Source of the DNA: Methylotuvimicrobium buryatense 5G
Lineage (GTDB): Bacteria > Pseudomonadota > Gammaproteobacteria > Methylococcales > Methylomonadaceae
DNA: 64,000 nt
Direction of reading: 5' to 3'
Assembly: GCF_000341735.1 (NCBI RefSeq)
Contig: NZ_KB455575.1
Span: 2,383,802-2,447,801 of the forward strand
The translations under genes and the position numbers were made by a program. Of this stretch, positions 62,256-64,000 are shown piece by piece; positions within the stretch are counted from its first letter, which is position 1; each line of letters begins with the position of its first letter. Under the pieces are notes generated by a model. That model was given only the letters and a program-made list of their open reading frames with translations. It made no database searches and had not been told where the DNA came from.

Positions 62256-62846
62256 CTACTCCGATTTAGCCGCCAAAAATGCCAGCATGTCCTCGTTATG
62301 AACCCGCTGATAAATGACTTCGACCGGCAGCGTCAAATCGATCGCCTCGAAAGTCACATCGTCTCCCAGATAATAATGTTTCGAAACCCATCCTTCGGAC
62401 CGCCTCAGCACTTCGACCTCGACATAATCTTGCTCGATCATCACATATTCTTGCAGAGTCGGTAGCTTCAAGTAATTGGCTAATTTGACGGTCTTGTCGT
62501 TGCGGCGAGTCGTCTTCGACAACACTTCGACGATGATGATAGGCGTTTCGGTATAGTAAGGCTGCGACTCGTCGAAATGACAATCGACGATCACATCGGG
62601 ATAAAAAAAATTCGAATCGACTCTGACCTTCATATCCGAACCGAACGGCTCGCAAGGAAGGTTTTTTAAATGACTCCTAAACTCCGCCAGAACATTAATC
62701 GCTATACGCTGATGATTTCCACTCGTCCCGACCATCGCATAGACGGCGCCATCAATCAATTCATGCTTGGTTTCGGCAATCAACTCGCCGTCCAAATAAT
62801 CCTCGACACTGATCAAATAATCCAGCTTCTTTGCAATGATACTCAT
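62256..62846 (-). CDS. Uma2-family (DUF820) putative restriction-endonuclease-fold protein
   Basis: 196 residues from ATG 62846, with GAGG about 9 bases upstream; a TTG at 62852 is less likely. PD-(D/E)xK-like core: YPDVIVDCHFDES and IIIVEVLSKTTRRND match the conserved Asp and Glu-x-Lys-type region of Uma2/DUF820 proteins, common in cyanobacteria and some methanotrophs, where their role is not settled. The start SVEDYLDGELIAETKHELIDG is the family's N-terminal motif. It lies 9 bp before the stop side of the phosphomannomutase start region, on the same strand, probably independent in function. Confidence 0.85.
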   Translation of the reverse strand: MSIIAKKLDYLISVEDYLDGELIAETKHELIDGAVYAMVGTSGNHQRIAINVLAEFRSHLKNLPCEPFGSDMKVRVDSNFFYPDVIVDCHFDESQPYYTETPIIIVEVLSKTTRRNDKTVKLANYLKLPTLQEYVMIEQDYVEVEVLRRSEGWVSKHYYLGDDVTFEAIDLTLPVEVIYQRVHNEDMLAFLAAKSE

Positions 62847-62855
62847 AAACAATCC

Positions 62856-64000
62856 TCAATATTCACGCTGTAACAGTTCCAAAATCTCCTCGGTTTTTTG
62901 CCGCATCAACGCAATATCCCCGCGCGATTCGACATTGAGCCGAACGACAGGCTCGGTGTTCGAAGATCGCAAATTGAAACGCCAGTTGTCAAACTCCAGA
63001 CTGACCCCATCGGTTTCATCGACGATGAGCGCGTCGCCTTCATAAGCCGCCCTAACCCGTGCGATCGCACCGGCCGGGTCGGTTAGTTTCGAGTTGATCT
63101 CGCCGGACGACGGATACGCCGCGATACGCTGCGCGACCGCTTCGGAAAGGCGGATTTTTTTGACGCACAACAATTCCGCGACCAACAGCCACGGAATCAT
63201 GCCGCTATCGCAATAGGCGAAATCGCGAAAATAATGATGCGCGCTCATCTCTCCCCCGTAAACGGCATCTTCGAGGCGCATGCGTTCCTTGATAAAGGCA
63301 TGGCCGGTCTTCGACAACACCGGAACGCCGCCCGCCGCAGTCACGACATCGACCGTATTCCAAGTCAATCGCGGGTCGTGAATGATCTTCGCGCCGGGGT
63401 TTTTCTGTAAAAAAGCCTCGGCCAACAGCCCGACAATGTAATAGCCCTCGATGAACTGCCCCTTTTCGTCGAACAGAAAACAGCGGTCGAAATCGCCGTC
63501 CCAAGCGATACCCATATCGGCCCCATGTTCGATGACGGCATTCGCGGTATCGGCGCGGCACTCGGGCAAGAGCGGATTCGGAATGCCGTTCGGAAAACGG
63601 CCGTCCGGTTCGTTATGGATCTTGACGAACTCGACCGGCACTCGGGCCACTTTGAAACGCTCTTCCAGCGCATCGACCACATGCCCGGCCGCGCCGTTGC
63701 CGGCATTTACGACCAACTTGATCGGCGTCAAATTCTGCAAATCGATGTAAGTCATCAAATGATCGACATAGCCCGACAGTATAGAACGACGAGTCATTGA
63801 GCCTTTCTTGACGACCACCGGCCCGAAATCATTTTGCTCGGCGAGGCGTTGGATTTCCTTCAGTCCGGTATCGCCGCTGATCGGTTTGGCATGCTCGCGC
63901 ACCAATTTCATGCCGTTATAATCCATCGGATTATGGCTCGCGGTTACCTCTATCGCGCCTTGTATTTCCAGCGCCTGCGCCGCGTAATAGATTTCCTCGG
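62856..64000 (-). CDS. cpsG: Phosphomannomutase (CpsG/ManB type), 5' end beyond window
   Basis: The frame stays open to the right edge (last complete codon at 63998), so the methionine at 63926 is not the start. Just upstream of it the codons read [11 protein letters not shown], the phospho-serine active site. Downstream: [11 protein letters not shown] metal loop, [40 protein letters not shown] and C-terminal [14 protein letters not shown]. About 381 residues are present of an expected ~455. It converts mannose-6-phosphate and mannose-1-phosphate for GDP-mannose and polysaccharide synthesis. Confidence 0.95.
   Translation of the reverse strand, partial: EEIYYAAQALEIQGAIEVTASHNPMDYNGMKLVREHAKPISGDTGLKEIQRLAEQNDFGPVVVKKGSMTRRSILSGYVDHLMTYIDLQNLTPIKLVVNAGNGAAGHVVDALEERFKVARVPVEFVKIHNEPDGRFPNGIPNPLLPECRADTANAVIEHGADMGIAWDGDFDRCFLFDEKGQFIEGYYIVGLLAEAFLQKNPGAKIIHDPRLTWNTVDVVTAAGGVPVLSKTGHAFIKERMRLEDAVYGGEMSAHHYFRDFAYCDSGMIPWLLVAELLCVKKIRLSEAVAQRIAAYPSSGEINSKLTDPAGAIARVRAAYEGDALIVDETDGVSLEFDNWRFNLRSSNTEPVVRLNVESRGDIALMRQKTEEILELLQREY

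Overview
The window looks like chromosome of a type I (gammaproteobacterial) methanotroph of the Methylotuvimicrobium / Methylomicrobium / Methylobacter kind. This is inferred from gene content: an almost complete set of serine-cycle and tetrahydrofolate C1 genes (mtkB, mtkA, mcl, sga, hpr, mdh, mtdA, gckA, glyA, ftfL) next to gammaproteobacterial housekeeping genes (pdxA-ksgA, cytochrome c4, CpsG-type phosphomannomutase) and type IV pilus minor pilins. No rRNA, tRNA, CRISPR array, transposase or phage gene was recognised.

Layout. (1) 1-19.0 kb: a long run of minus-strand genes that reads as one signalling/proteostasis island. In transcription order: small secreted protein, DUF2760 protein, two divergent Hsp70 proteins, an SPFH-GYF protein, a zinc-ribbon membrane protein, a double-FHA ABC transporter, a zinc-ribbon Ser/Thr kinase, a secreted vWA protein, a glycine-zipper lipoprotein, an M48 peptidase, a PP2C phosphatase and an SPFH lipoprotein. 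Kinase, phosphatase and FHA reader are all present. (2) 19.4-26.4 kb: pdxA-ksgA, glycogen phosphorylase, malic enzyme. (3) 26.4-39.2 kb: cytochrome c4, NUDIX hydrolase, FHA-GGDEF cyclase, Na+/H+ antiporter with a cyclic-nucleotide-type domain, a translationally coupled pair of membrane GTPases, a PQQ-type sugar dehydrogenase, a retropepsin-like protein and a HAD hydrolase. (4) 39.6-61.9 kb: the serine-cycle cluster, split by a 7-kb minor-pilin/PilY1/PilE operon placed between sga and hpr. (5) 62.2 kb to the end: a Uma2-type protein and a phosphomannomutase cut by the window edge.

How the genes work together. Glyoxylate and glycine/serine are interconverted by Sga and GlyA. Hydroxypyruvate goes to glycerate (Hpr) and 2-phosphoglycerate (GckA). 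Malate (Mdh) is activated by MtkAB and split by Mcl to acetyl-CoA and glyoxylate. FtfL and MtdA feed C1 units through tetrahydrofolate. PEP carboxylase and methenyl-H4F cyclohydrolase (fch) are not in the window.

The most striking non-genic content is a dense population of short non-autonomous elements. At least five terminal types (A-E) carry one homologous ~60-bp core. Two copies are chimeras, best explained by nested insertion followed by recombination through the shared core. A separate element family (F) has one copy with clear 24-bp inverted ends and an 8-bp target duplication. There are also six tracts of phase-locked heptanucleotide tandem repeats, most of them beginning at or inside gene 3' ends. 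All of this lies between genes, often inside operons.
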